From the NCBI GenBank assembly GCA_003290165.1, contig QNQO01001154.1:248001-312000 (forward strand): a stretch of DNA of 64,000 nt, written 5' to 3'. Both the position numbers and the translations under genes were made by a program. Of this stretch, positions 1 through 11,859 are shown piece by piece (the first letter of the stretch is position 1; each line of letters begins with the position of its first letter). The DNA comes from Berberis thunbergii (Eukaryota; Streptophyta; Magnoliopsida; Ranunculales; Berberidaceae). The notes under the pieces were generated by a model. The model saw nothing but the letters and a program-made list of their open reading frames with translations, was not told where the DNA came from and did no database searches.

Positions 1-1312
1 TAGAGGGGTTATGGTCTAATGAGGTGTATGGAGATGGTTGGATGATGACTGAGATAGAGATGGGGGTTTATCGATTGGGTTTAGGGTTGATGATGAAGAT
101 TATGGATGTGTTGGGTGTTAGGAAGGAAAAAGAGATGATGGAGGTGGCTAGGGTTCCCTGATTTTCAACAAACAGAAAGATGAAGGCTTGATGGACTGTT
201 GTTGGACTGTTGTGAGGATGGAGGCTGTGGATGCTCTCTGCTGCAATGGATGAAGGCTATATGGCTGGATCGTGAATGCGAGGGTTATTGCTGGATGGGC
301 GATGGAAGTCGTGGATGAATGATTTTTCAAAGCCAGATATCGTCCCATTTTTATTCTTGTTTTCTTCTTTCTGTGGTTTCCTTGTTGGTGTGGGTTCCTT
401 GTTTCCTTGTTTGTGTGATTTCCTTGTGCAATTAATATTTCTAAATTAGCAATTTGCTTCTATTTTAAAATATTGTAATTGGAAACCTACACAAACATGA
501 AAATAGTAATTAGTACCATAATTAACAAGTAATAGCTAAAAAATATATAGAAATATGGTACTAAAAATAGCCTAATTATACCCCTATCACTTCGTTTATT
601 ATGGGAACCAAAACACAACTTGTTTTCCCTATGTTTACCCAGCACCACATTTTGACTCAGGACACGTATGTTTCATGGCACACTTGGCTCTGAGCAGTCA
701 CTATATCGTCTTGCATATGCAATCAAACCCACCATTGCCCCCTACATTATCAACCTGGCCGTGTCAAATGTTTCCTTCGGCTCGCTTGTCGAAGAGTACT
801 TTTGAGGTCCAGCTTAGTATTGGTGCGACGATGCTAAACAAGTCTAATAAGAAGAATAAGAAGAGCGCAAAGAAGTTGACCGAGCTGGTGACCATAGACT
901 AATGCACATATTGTATATTTTTATCCCTTGTTGTTATGAAAAGTTGTAAATGACAAATGTAAATGAAATTCGAAGCATTGTTTCGTTAGACAAGTCACCG
1001 TATATTTTTTTGTCAACGGAAGACTTGTATGTTTCGAGTATTTGTTAATATATTATACGAAATTTCACTCATATTACTTTGATCTTTTGTGTATATATGA
1101 TGCGAGAATGCGACTTTGTGAAATCAGTAAAAAAATCATATAAAAATGTGGAAATGAATGTAAAACATGCGACGAGTAAGCTCAATCTAAGCCCATGGAA
1201 CTTTCACATCGAGGTTTTAGGTCAAAAAATTAGAAAACTAAGTTTAAATTTGAATTACTTTGAAAAACTTTGAAATTTTCTATTATCATAAAAAATTGCA
1301 GGGTTTCAGGTA
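1..1312. other. No recognisable gene (TE-like DNA)
   Basis: Both strands hold only short open frames without a domain I recognise. A plus-strand frame at 675-902 ends in a lysine-rich tail (KKNKKSAKK), but it has no family resemblance I can name and no splice context. The stretch probably belongs to the transposon-derived DNA that fills the first 9 kb. Confidence 0.4.
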
Positions 1313-1900
1313 TGTTTGCAGTAGGCAATGCAACCGAATACACTAATCTTGCATTGGCCACGGCAGAAGGGACAATTTTTTTACTGTTCGCACCATGGAA
1401 TGTGAAAAAGTTGGTATAGTTCGCGGCCCATGCTGCGCAGGATAAGGGATTCATCGAAGCACAGACTGCGCATAAAGCATGAACTTTCGCATTCTATACT
1501 GCGAACAGTAAAAAAATTTGAAAAAAAAATATTTTCTTAGCAGGCACTGCAACCAATCCTAGATATTTCGCAGTAGCCACTGCAAGGTAGCCAAGATTTT
1601 CGCAACCCCTAGTGCGACTAAACTTTGGTTATGCGCAGTGCCAAATGCGAACAGTAAAAAATTTTGTAAACCAGAGTTGTGTTCGCAATGGTCCCTGCAA
1701 CCAAACCCTATTGATCGCTGCAGGCACCTCAAAGAAACCTTGAACCTTCGCCGCTCATATTGCGACAAAGTTTGACTTCTGCACAGTGGCAAATGCGAAT
1801 AGTACAATTTTTTTTGAACAAATGTTCTATTTGCAGTCACAAATGCGATTAAACCCTGATTGTTCGCATTGTCCATTGCGAACAATACAAAATTCCTTCA
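1313..1900. repeat. Degenerate ~150 bp tandem repeat rich in TTCGCA/TGCGAA
   Basis: About three and a half diverged units lie in a row. Landmarks recur at a spacing of 149-151 bp: CTGCAACCAA near 1546 and 1697 (diverged at ~1846), and GCGAACAGTAAAA or a variant near 1500, 1650, 1796 and 1880. Each unit contains several TTCGCA / TGCGAA half-sites in both orientations, so single strands could form hairpins. No coding potential is apparent. It may be a subterminal or internal repeat of the neighbouring Mutator-like DNA; that link is inference. Confidence 0.7.
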
Positions 1901-2454
1901 ATTGTTTTTTGAAATTTTGTTCTTAAACTTGGTTTTAAACTCAGGTTGTCCATAGGTTGGTTCTAGTTGATCTGATTATGCTCTATACATGTTATTTTTG
2001 CAATTTATGAGATTAGTTAGGGGATTTTGCTAGAGTTATAGCCACGGAGGTTCAAAGTTTTCTGCCCATTCCATTTTTGAAGTTGTTCTTATTTCTTTTT
2101 CTGATATTTTCTTTATGCTTTTTCTTCTTCTTATGCTTATTTTTCTTTTTATTTTTTTTTATTTTTTCTGAAGTTGTTCTTTTTTTTTTGATATTTTCTT
2201 ATGCATTTTCTTCTTTGAAACAATGAAATTTTGTTCTTAAACTTGATTTATGCCCATCATTCAAACAAGATAGAACAATATCTCAATTCTCATATCCACC
2301 ACCATGAATACATAGAATCCTTAAATAAAACATAATTAAGTAACAAGCTCTGAATATAAAAATTAAGTAACAAGCTTTGAATAAAAATATAAATATTTAG
2401 TTTACAAAATTCCTCCACCACCATGAATACATAGAATCCTTGAATATAACAGAA
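1901..2454. other. Pyrimidine-rich spacer, no gene seen
   Basis: Long T/C-rich tracts at 2080-2215, then AT-rich DNA with a short local duplication: the motif CACCACCATGAATACATAGA occurs near 2298 and again near 2417. It lies 3' of the plant-mobile-domain pseudogene and could be its 3' UTR or transposon flank. Confidence 0.35.
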
Positions 2455-4810
2455 TTAACCGAACAAGACAAAATGTTTATCGCCTCCGAACATAGAATCT
2501 TGGTTCATACCTTGACTTGGTTGGATCCTCACTTCCTCCACCGCCAATTTCACCATGTCAACACTAGTGCGAACGTCAGGCTCTTCTTCCGCTTGTTCCA
2601 CGGTAATGGGCGTAAACATTACATCTAGCAAATCTCGTATTCTATTTTGCCGGCTAAGCAAAATTAACTTGTCGACGTTCGCCCCTTCTTCAATGGAGGC
2701 GTTGATCAAGTCACGGGCATGAGCAATATCAATTTTCTACGGTGAAACATTAGATGTTAGTGCAAACCATGTAAATATTTTAAAATACGTAAAGGTAAAA
2801 TGTTTGTACTTACCCTCTTATTTGAAATAAACAAATGTCGTCTTAGGGGAAAACTTCTCCTCTTGTTCGGTGGTTGTACGAAGGGATGAGAAATGCGATG
2901 AAACCAGTTCAAGTAATCCACCACACTGTCCCATGGCATCTTCGCATTGGCACCTTGTTGGTTAGGTGGCACGACACTGATACTGCCACCTTCGAGCGAA
3001 CGAAGCTAACACCTCATACTAAACGAAAATAGTGTTTGCCGGATTGAACTATATTTTTCCTTTTGGCTTGGATTTGATAGACTGAGATGACTTGTACCTT
3101 TCCCATTTGTCTCACAACTCTATCGAGGTGATAAGGTTCTTCTATATCGAGGCACAATAGACATCCCGTAAACCACGTGAAGGCATGAAATGGAGTGTTT
3201 CTCTTGGACTCCACGTAAAAGTCCCAAAGTACCTGCGAATTATAATAATTGGGTTATTAATATATGACACATACAAAAATATTATTTGATTTAAATATGC
3301 ATTTTTACCTCTTCAGGATACAAGTCATCGAGAAGTTCCCTAAGAGTGGTGATTTGTTCGTCCAAAACTCCTATAATTTGTGGTTGTTTCCACTTAGCTA
3401 TGGTGGGGAGTCTAGCATCCCACGAATGTTTTGCATTACCCCATAGTCTAAAGTGGTCATATATCTATGCCTATAAAAGAAAACAACATAAACAAAGATT
3501 ATGAAATTATTATATATTATGAGGGTAACTGAATTTTTTTGTTTTCGAAACATACCTCCAAAAGAGGCAAATATCCAACAATTTGCCTCGTTCCCTCTCT
3601 GCTAGCGCCGCTCAACTGACGAAACAAGAGTGTCAAACCTGTTACGCCCCATGCATACTTGTTAACATCAGCCACCTCCATCTGCATCTTCAACTATTCA
3701 ACATGAACCCCTGTTCCACTTTTATCGTCAAGTAGAGTCGTACCTAGAAGAAACAACAAGTAACCCCTACACACTTGTTTCATTTCAATAGAATCAACGT
3801 TCGTGGCCTGCCTACAACAGTGGTCTTGAATAAACCTCATTTCCACAGATTTGTCATGCTTCTTGACATGAGCTTTTGCTTCTTTACTTTCAATCCCCAA
3901 ACCATCCACCAATAATGCAACACATTCATCTACCATCACTGAAGTCGTTGTTCTAACCGACTTGCCAAGAATCTTCAAATGAGTTATACAGTGGACATCG
4001 TTCAGGGTGATAGTCATATCTCCAAAAAGTAGGTGAAAAGTGTTGGTCTTAGGTTGCCAACGTTTCGCGAAAGCACAGATTGTCACATTATCAAGACGTA
4101 CCCTATGATATTTAACCAAGGGATACATACCACTATTGTATACCATTCTCTTTACATCTCTCGACTCTTTTTCAAATCCCAATCAATGAAGTTCCTATAT
4201 TGATGCTGACACCGCAATACGCCTCGTTCCTAAATATAAGAAACATGTACATTAAGTAATTCAATGTCCAAATATATATAAATAACGTGTTTATATAATT
4301 TAACCAACTAAAAATATTGACTTACCGGTTCACCATCCCAAATGGCACGACAAATATGGCCATGGTAATCGACTAATGTGGAACAATCCACAGGACTACC
4401 AGGATAAGAATCTCGTATGGATTCTTATTTTTCGTTACCCTTCTCTTTTGTTTCCTTTTCTTCTCCTATTTCCTCCTCATCACCTGTTTCCTTCTCATCC
4501 CATGTTTCCTCCTCTAGCTCCTTATCTTGATGTCCAACACCCACACCACTCAAACCTCCTTGCCCTTGTGATTGGGCTTGACTTTGCGATACAACTACTC
4601 GTCTGTATGCTTCATGAGGATCTATTTGAATCCCCATTTGCTCATCTCTCATATTCTTTCTTACTTCTTTGTCCATATTTTGTTCATTTCTTAATTTTTT
4701 CGTTCTTCTACCACTTCTTTGCCATTTTCTGTTCTCTGTTTTCGAGTAGACACTTCATGGGTCGTCTTCTACCTCTATCACCGTCATCCCCACCAACAGA
4801 ATACATGATA
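2455..4810 (-). pseudogene. Plant mobile domain (PMD, MAIN-like) gene, degenerate
   Basis: PMD proteins (Pfam PF10536) occur as host proteins such as Arabidopsis MAIN/MAIL1 and as cargo of plant transposons. Read on the minus strand, the pieces follow family order: an acidic N-terminal region (4805-4425, with GGDDGDRGRRRP), the core (4182-3694, with AKRWQPKTNTFHLLFGDMTI and GYLLFLLGTTLLDDKSG), a spliced piece with YAWGVTGLTLLFRQLSGASR (3652-3555), then IYDHFRLWG and REL..DDLYPEE (3473-3310), YHLDRVVRQMGKVQVI (3220-3080), WDSVVDYLNWFH (2950-2840), and a C-terminal piece (2709-2455). It is broken: the usual AWIY motif reads A-stop-IY (TAG at 3467-3465), and stops precede the core at 4185-4183 and just upstream. 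The family assignment is firm; exon borders are approximate. Confidence 0.85.
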
Positions 4811-4912
4811 AACCTTCAAATAGAAGGAAACAAATACTTCAAGACAATTTTTTTGTACAATATTCTATTAATTTTAAAGTAATATTATATCCAATTTGGA
4901 TGTAAACAACAA

Positions 4913-4935
4913 TATATATATATATATATATATCT
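4913..4935. repeat. (TA)n microsatellite
   Basis: About eleven TA dinucleotides in a row between the acidic N-terminal part of the PMD pseudogene and its promoter region. Confidence 0.9.
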
Positions 4936-5279
4936 CATTTCTCTACATTCTAATAAGAAAAATACAAATTTGCAGCCCTAGAAAAATACCAACATTATAT
5001 ACCTCAACATTATTGCAGAAAAAACATAAAGAATTATACTTTAAACATGGAAACAAATACACAAACGCAAACAATGGATTTTTCACATACAATCCAAACA
5101 AAAATCTTAAACCAAAAGAAAAACTCACTTACCGAAGAGTTTGAAAAAAAATTGTTTTGCAAGAGATCTTCAAACCAAACAAACCGTTTTTCAGCTTTTA
5201 GGTTTTGGAGAGAATCGTTTTGCAAGAGTTTAAAAGGGTTTTTGAGAGATTTTTCATGGAGATGAAGGAGATTTGCAAA

Positions 5280-5400
5280 GGATTTCAGTGTGGGGAGAGA
5301 CATTTGGAAGGAATTTGAATGTGGGAGAGGGAGGAATTATCGGTTTGAATGGAGGGAGGGAGAAAAAAGGTTGAAAATGTTGGGTTTTGGTTTATATAGG
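5280..5400 (-). promoter_or_regulatory. Core promoter and 5' leader of the PMD gene
   Basis: On the minus strand TATATAAA (complement of 5391-5398) sits in a CT-rich context, followed ~60-100 bp downstream by a C/T-rich leader and a candidate ATG near 5303. It lies between the end of the upstream OTU/MULE pseudogene and the PMD reading frames, as expected if PMD had its own promoter within a two-gene transposon. The stretch 4811-5280 contains only weak frames and may be leader or intron. The TATA match is seen; its use is inferred. Confidence 0.5.
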
Positions 5401-5589
5401 CGGTGTGAGAGAGTGTGGTGGTGTGATAAAGTAAGTAGGTGGTGTGGGAGAGTAGATTGGTGTGGGAGAGAAGAGTTGATGATGCGAGGTAGCGTTTCCT
5501 TATTTTCAAATCGTAATTGTCAATAAATGAAATCATAATTGTTAAACAAAATGCATCTAACGATTTTGATTTTCAATGCTAATCTATAA

Positions 5590-8500
5590 GTAATCCAATG
5601 GTGAATAAATTATAAGCCAATAAGCAAATTTTGTGTGTCAATGCGTACCATTGATTCTAGAATTATCAAAACATCTTTTACCACTTTCACCTACGACTCG
5701 TACCATATTCTAAGCCAAAACTCTTCATTAGTTTCTAGCTTCATTATTAGCTCATTCCTTACCTGCTTCCAATCACTATGACAGTCGTAATCCAGGAAAT
5801 TGGCTATGCATTGAAATCCACAATTTCCATTGTCTTCAATGTTCTCATTGTTGTCAACATAGTCTCAAATCCACAATGTAATTTGCTTCATCCAAATACT
5901 GTTAAACTTTTTGGGTTTTTGCTTACAAACACTTTCTTGACTTTTTAGTTCCTCTTGAGTCTTGGCGTACTCGTGACCCGATGGGTCCTTTTTAGTTGAC
6001 CTCTCATGCTTTGACAATTTCTTATTTTTAGGTTTTCCCTTCCTACCACAAGTTCGGGTGGTTTGATCATTATAATTGAACCAGGGCAATTCAACTCTAG
6101 AAGTTTCATCTTCAACACCAATTTCTAGTCAGAAGTGGATTCATTAAAACTCTGCTTAAGGGCGTCGATCACTGGGTCTTTATAATCACATATGATCCTT
6201 CATAAATAGGCATTTTGCCAAGTTAAATCCAATACTTGTCTAGGTAGCCAATGAAAGTTGTCCAGTAGGGGATACATACTCTGTCATTTGATGAGCTCGA
6301 GGTAACCCATGAGTGGTTCAAATTACACATCCACATTTGATAGGATTATTGCTCACATATTCACACCTCCACATTTCCAAAAGCATAAAATCAACAGCCT
6401 ATGCACCACGAACCCATGAAGTTTTCAAAAAAATAAATTGACACATTCTCAGTCTTCACCTTCGTCAAACATTGTTGAAAGGATAATTCAACTTCTACAT
6501 GTTGTATTTTGTTAATTTCATGCATTACAATTCGCACAATGATAGACGTCCCTTGTGAATTTGCCAACATATTCTTCAACTTGGAATGTGCGCCCTCAAT
6601 ATGATTGGTTGTTTGTTGCCCGAAATGCCTGAAAGTATCGATCTACTCGCAAAGTACTCATTTGCGGATATCATACCATCCTCAAATAATCCAAACACTT
6701 TGGGTACGATGTTCATTTGATCTCAAGCCCAATAGTGGCTTGTTTTATTTTCCTCTGTACTTGATCTATACAAATCCGAGAAATAATCTATAAACTCATA
6801 CCACGTCTCATCATCCTTAAAGTGTTTTTTTTTGCAATTCTTCTCAACATTTGTATTTATGTGCCACGTGCACAACAATCTCCTTGATCTGGAAAAGACT
6901 CACTCAATAACTTTTATCAAGCACAAATTTCTATTAGTAACAAACACGATTGACAACTTGTTTGACTCAAAAATCCCAAAAAGTTTATTTTCAGTGCCCA
7001 GACGTATGACTCTTCCTTCTCATAAGACAGAAAATAACATACAACATTGAATGTCTTGCCAGTTGACGTGACACCCACAAATCTCAAATAACAACATCCG
7101 ATAACAATTAGTTTTATAAGTGCAATCCATAATCATTACTGATGGAAAACATTTCGCGGGTTGAATTTAGGGGTGGACATGAGATGGGATGGACGTCATC
7201 CCTATCCCATTATGTTAATTCAAGATTAGGATGAGATATACCTCATATCGACCTTATTCCATCCTAAATAAGTTTGGGATGGGACGAGATGAACATACAA
7301 TAAATATACCTCCAATGAAAATAACAAAAAAAAATCATCTCACATAGCTCACACACCAATAATGTCAAATTTATATACATATGACTTTCATTATAACAAT
7401 ATTAAATGTTATATAAAATTTGTGGAGGGTTACCTTGCAATGAAATTAAGTTTGTCAAGTGAATGATTGGAGATAAAATGAGCTCATTTATAGATCCGTC
7501 TTGCATATTTTCATAAGAGTAGAAATATCATTCATACAAGATACAATTAAGAACAATGTTCTCCAACTACATAACTCATAGTGCAAAACTAACTCAAACC
7601 ATCATTTGTGTTTATTTTCTACAAGAATAATTGTCGTATAATCAATCTTAAATGTGAAAAAACATAAATTTTCATGGGTTCTATTTGACGTAAAATATCC
7701 AAATTGAAGTTTCTACCTAAACAAATAATACCAATTCAAGCAAGTAAATTTTCAAACAATACATGTTTTAATTTAATTTTAACAAATCCGAAAATTTAAT
7801 TTAGAAAGCAGTTTGATTAAAATTAATAATAATAAATATTAATAAATTCGGGACTGGACGAGATGGGTGGAATAGAAAATGTTCATCTCCATCCCATATC
7901 GCTTTAGATCTAGACGAGATGAGTTTGATCAATTCCAAAATGACCCAAAAGAATTCGAGACGAGATTGGACGTGATTGGGTTCGCGGGATGGGATGCCCA
8001 CCCCTAGTTGAATTGACTCAGGATGCGCCCAAAAAATGTTTGTGATTCTATTATCCTCATCCATAGTATGCCACACAATGTAATTATTGTTGTTCAACAA
8101 GTACATAGTATGTTGCAAAGTCGTTTTGCCTTTTAGTTAGACTGTCTTTTCCTAATATTGACAATGTAAATATTCTTTAAATTCGACAATTATTGGGATA
8201 CATATCTTTCAAACTAGCCAAGATGCAACGAGGGTTGACACACGACTTTGACATATTTTACACATATATTACCTCCTCTTCATTCAATCTACCAACAAAC
8301 GAATGACCAATAAGTGATTTTGCTCGAGGATGATTGTGGGTTCTACATGTCATATGCAATTTTCCAATGGTCATTACCTTGTGGGATCCATCTCAACTGA
8401 AATGGGCAACTATACTTTTTTGTGTTGCTTGATCGAATAACTTTCTTTTTCTTACTGTCTCGCTTTCCCCCCTTTCACATCCAAAATTGATATTTCGCTT

Positions 8501-8590
8501 ACGTTTGTGATTAGCCAGTTCCGATTTAGTGATAACAACTATATTATTATCCTTATTGATGCCTCTACACCAAACTATCAAAGACGATCT
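5590..8590 (-). pseudogene. Mutator-like (MULE) transposase with C-terminal OTU-like domain
   Basis: Minus-strand pieces follow the order of plant MULE transposases: a FAR1-like N-terminus (8581-8393, ending NINFGCERGESE), a CRTHNH...GRLNEEE segment (8360-8270), WHTMDEDNRITNIFWAHPES (8060-8020), the DDE core MIMDCTYKTNCYR then VGVTSTGKTFNV (~7150-7040), VTNRNLCLIKVIE, and CTWHINTNVEKNC (~6850). Next come the C-terminal S.QGTS and LELQH-like region (6570-6400), a THGLP.AH zinc-knuckle-like piece (~6320), a basic linker (6089-5870), and finally an OTU-type segment with NGNCGFQCIANFL (~5840). The second catalytic aspartate position reads VTNRN instead of the usual VTDRD, and there are several stops and frameshifts plus a hAT insertion. 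It is an inactive relic. OTU is a deubiquitinase-type cysteine-protease fold known in some MULEs; here it ends early. Confidence 0.85.
7168..8006. mobile_element. Non-autonomous hAT element inside the MULE transposase
   Basis: Starts TAGGGGTGGACAT and ends ATGCCCACCCCTA, giving near-perfect terminal inverted repeats. It is flanked by a perfect 8 bp direct repeat GTTGAATT (7160-7167 and 8007-8014), the size expected for hAT. Removing the element and one repeat rejoins WAHPESIQF to NPRNVFPSVMIMD of the transposase. At 839 bp it carries no transposase frame, so it was mobilised in trans. Further inverted similarity (GATGGGATGGACG against the last 60 bp) extends inward. Confidence 0.93.
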
Positions 8591-9419
8591 CGATGTGAAT
8601 ACTTACAAAATACAAAAACATGTTAGGAACACCAAAAAATTTGTAACCAATGAACAATAAATTTGTAAAAATAGTTATCAAGGATTAACCTAACATTTTT
8701 CGTAAGAAATAAGTCGCTATTATCATGCACAACTTCAGTGCTCATTTCTCATTGCTGATCTTGTCATTGCTATGAACATTGCAATCAACATGATCATTTG
8801 TAGGTATGTTGAATTTTATTACACATATGAGAAGAGACTACACACAAAATAATAATGAACTTATAAGTAAATCGACAAAGAATTAAAACACAAAAAAAAA
8901 AAAAAAATACCAATGCAAGTTCATCTCAAATTGAAAGTGTTACCTCAAGTGGAGTGAATTGTTTTTTCTCTTCAAATTATTCATAATCTTCACTTTCACA
9001 TCCACCGTTGTCATCTACAAGTCTACGATCATCAACTTCACTAAATCCATCAATTTTAACGTAAAAAGTTCAACCAAAGTCCCTTTAAACAAATTTGAGG
9101 AACTACAAAAGAGAGAGAGAGCAGTTGACTGAGTCGAAAGGGAACGACATGCTGATGACAATGACAAGTTTCGGCAAGTTTGGTGAGAGAGAAGACAATG
9201 ACAGTGAGAGGGAGAGAGACGTCTACGAGGAAGAACAATGTTCTCGCCTTAAAATTGTGAAGGGAGAGAGATGACTATTTGTGTTTTTTGTGATGGTGTG
9301 GTACAGTAAAAGCCGTGACGTTAAAAAGTCGTTGCCTTTTATTTTGTATGCAACCCAAACCCAATGGCATGTTTGTAAATTGTGGGCTGAGAATTGTTTT
9401 TGGAACCCTAAATCCATCG
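8591..9419. other. 5' flank of MULE relic; no gene
   Basis: AT-rich DNA with an A-run near 8890 and GAGAGA tracts (9110-9120, 9185-9220). On the minus strand this would be the transposase leader and promoter. Short frames here match nothing I recognise. The right-hand end of the MULE should fall near 9300-9400, but I could not find a matching terminal inverted repeat on the left. Confidence 0.4.
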
Positions 9420-9854
9420 AAACAAACACCAAGAGGTAGTTCGTGGCTTACTCTTCTTCCGATTCAATTCACTTCCAGTACCAAGTTTGCTCCTCGTCCT
9501 CTTCCTTTTCCATAGAGATCGTTTTCGACCTCCATATCCACCAGCTCCAGCTCCAGCTCCAGCTCCGGCTGCAGCCGCAGGTTCGGGTCTCTACTCTCTC
9601 TCTTTCCGTGTATTGTTTTCTCCTCTTTTCTGTCGTCACGACCGACACCTCTGTCAATCTCTCGCGTGGTCTCTCTTTCTGTTGAATGCTCTCTCTCTTG
9701 CACCCGTCTCTTTCTGATTTTTGGTTTTTGACGCTTTTGAAGTGAAACTTCATATCAGCATGCATATCTAGGGTTCCTCCCCTCCGGACAAACAAATTCA
9801 GTTCAATCCGATACAAGTTTGAAGCACACCACAGTACAGCTCGCCACGCTACAG
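9420..9854 (+). other. Probable first (5' UTR) exon of the PRP38 gene
   Basis: The sequence changes from TE-like DNA to a CT-rich leader with features of plant 5' UTRs: AACCCTAAATCC near 9403, CT-rich runs, an (AGCTCC)n hexamer run at 9541-9570, and TAGGGTTCC near 9770. Two splice donors follow a CAG: GTTCGG near 9582 and GTAATC at 9855, the latter a good consensus. No start codon here opens a PRP38 frame, so the exon would be untranslated, with a ~3.4 kb intron before the coding start. This is inferred from composition and position; the true start site is not visible. Confidence 0.5.
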
Positions 9855-10439
9855 GTAATCTAATATATTTGCCGCTTTCATCCTTAATTAATAACACAAA
9901 TGCTTTTCAACTTCATCCTCTATCAACAACTAATTTTACTAGAGAAATAGAATAGAAGAAATGTAGAGAACAATGCGGAATCTTTGAGTCAACTGATAAC
10001 CATATTCTAGTCACATACATCTAGCTCATGCCATAAGAGGTCCCCCAATAACCCCACTGTCCCCACCAACAAGAACAAGGGCTTGTTGAATGTAGCAACT
10101 TCCACCCTTTAAGTAAACTGGATTTTAACTAAACGGTTTCCTACATGGGAGCCTAACTCGACTATTAAATGCACCGGACTCTTCAAAGTCCTATCTGTTT
10201 GGCCATTCTTCATCCATCTCTTCCATTTGAATATGATAGAACTTGGAGAAATTTGTTCCATCTGCCCATTCTCACTTGCACTTGCAGGAGCCTCACTTGA
10301 CTGAGTTTGTTTGGTCATCTCCAACATCGGCTTAGCGATCTAGGGATTCAACTTTCACTCTCTAGGCTGGGAGTGTCTACTTCATATAGGTGTCTTCAAG
10401 GCAATGGAGTCTCTCTATCGTCCCCGAGACTACACAACT

Positions 10440-10922
10440 GACGTTGCGAAAGCTTAAAACAAAATCACAAACTTAGAAAATCTGAGATGTCAGAGCTAAA
10501 CTATTACCGGAATTCAGAAAATAAATTGAAGTTTGATTGATAATTGATTCATTGATTGATTTGTCTAAAATTTGTACTAGGAGATCCTTATATAGATAAT
10601 TCCATTAAAGCAAACTAGAAACCTACTAAAATTTGGAAATAACTTTCCCAAGGTAACTAGACTATAGCAAGGACTTCCCAAGACTGTTTGGACCCTTCTG
10701 AAGGCTTCTAAATAAGCCATAAAATAGACAAATAGAAATCAGTCTATAAATAAAAATAAACTGAAAATATTCCTAATACTATTTGACCTAGACCAAATAA
10801 TGAAAGTTTCTTAGAATTAAAATTCGTTTTTGATTGGACAGTGCCAATAGGTTCGACATGGTCAAATGGGGTGGACCTCATAAAAACTGACAAAGAGATA
10901 TTCTCCAAGATGTTCTACATCA
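10440..10922 (-). mobile_element. LTR remnant of the same family as the Gypsy element at 29-31 kb
   Basis: Read on the minus strand it starts TGATGTAGAACATCTTGGA at 10922 and contains the same blocks as the LTRs at 29150-29580 and 31010-31106: CTTATATAGATA (TATA-like), TAAATAAGCCATAAAA, and GAAAATCTGAGATG near its end. Adjacent minus-strand DNA (10330-10110) has a short frame that may be element-internal. No target duplication was found. Confidence 0.6.
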
Positions 10923-11413
10923 ATAGTAGAGTTATCCCCATTAAGGAAGCCTTAAATGCGGGCCACATTTGCTCAAAAGTTGCATCTACCTTCTGCATTG
11001 GGCTTGGTTCTGACAATCATTTTCCTCCATCCATCTATTCCACGATACTATTTAGGTGGGCCCTAGTGGTTGCTTGTAGTGGGTTTACTACCGCCATAGT
11101 CTCAAGATCCATTTTAATCCCACATCCTCTAATGGTCCCTCCGACTGGACATTTTAATCTTTATTATTGCTATTGTTGGGCCATCTTCTCAAATTTTTTT
11201 GTATAGTCTCATCTTGTATCTTCCCGAGGTGCTTTGTCCATTCTAATAGTCTTGCTAACCAAATCCAACTATGCATGAGCAATCTTAGCAAGCAATGGAG
11301 ATTTGAATGTTCTAATTGTCAGTTTGCTATAAATGGAAATAATTTCCCACCACTAGGTTACATTTTTTTTAATTTAATTTTATTATTATTTTTTTATCAT
11401 AGCAATATACTAA

Positions 11414-11700
11414 GGGTGTGTTTGATTTCAAGGAAAATTTGTCAAGGAAAACTTTCAAGAAGAAATAAGAGGGGAAGTTGCAAAACTTTTTCCATCACGA
11501 GGTTGAAGATGATTCTATTATGGGCAATAATTTTCTTAGCTCTACCCCCAAGAAAATATTTTCGACAATTTGATATCAAACCAAGAGGAAGACAGTGATC
11601 ATCGAAAAATTCATGTTCTTCATTTTCTCTTTCCTTCCCCTCCATCCTCACTTTTTTGGCAAAATTTCTTAGGAGAGTTTTCTTTAGAATCAACACACCT
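11414..11700. mobile_element. Tourist-like (PIF/Harbinger) MITE
   Basis: 287 bp element with ends GGGTGTGTTTGATTTC and GAATCAACACACCT, which are imperfect inverted repeats, flanked by TAA on both sides (11411-11413 and 11701-11703). A 3 bp TAA/TTA target duplication and G-rich termini are typical of PIF/Harbinger MITEs. It has no gene. Confidence 0.8.
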
Positions 11701-11859
11701 TAATAATAAAAAAAGGAGTAAAAAAAGGAGTACAAAAGGTGACTGAGAAGATCATTAAGAAAAACAAAAACTCTACAAAATGTATCCTACCAGGGCTCTA
11801 GTAAAAACTATAAAGGTTGTCAATAAAAAAAATACACATAAAACTGCAAGTCCTTGATT

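Noticed and set aside
4376..4882. 168-residue plus-strand frame
   Set aside because: Antisense shadow of the acidic, repetitive N-terminal region of the PMD pseudogene (Glu/Lys codons read in reverse as Phe/Leu/Pro).
9464..9897. Several overlapping frames on both strands, including alanine/proline- or serine/tryptophan-rich proteins
   Set aside because: Produced by the (AGCTCC)n hexamer run and CT-rich leader; low complexity, no homology I recognise, and better explained as a PRP38 5' UTR.
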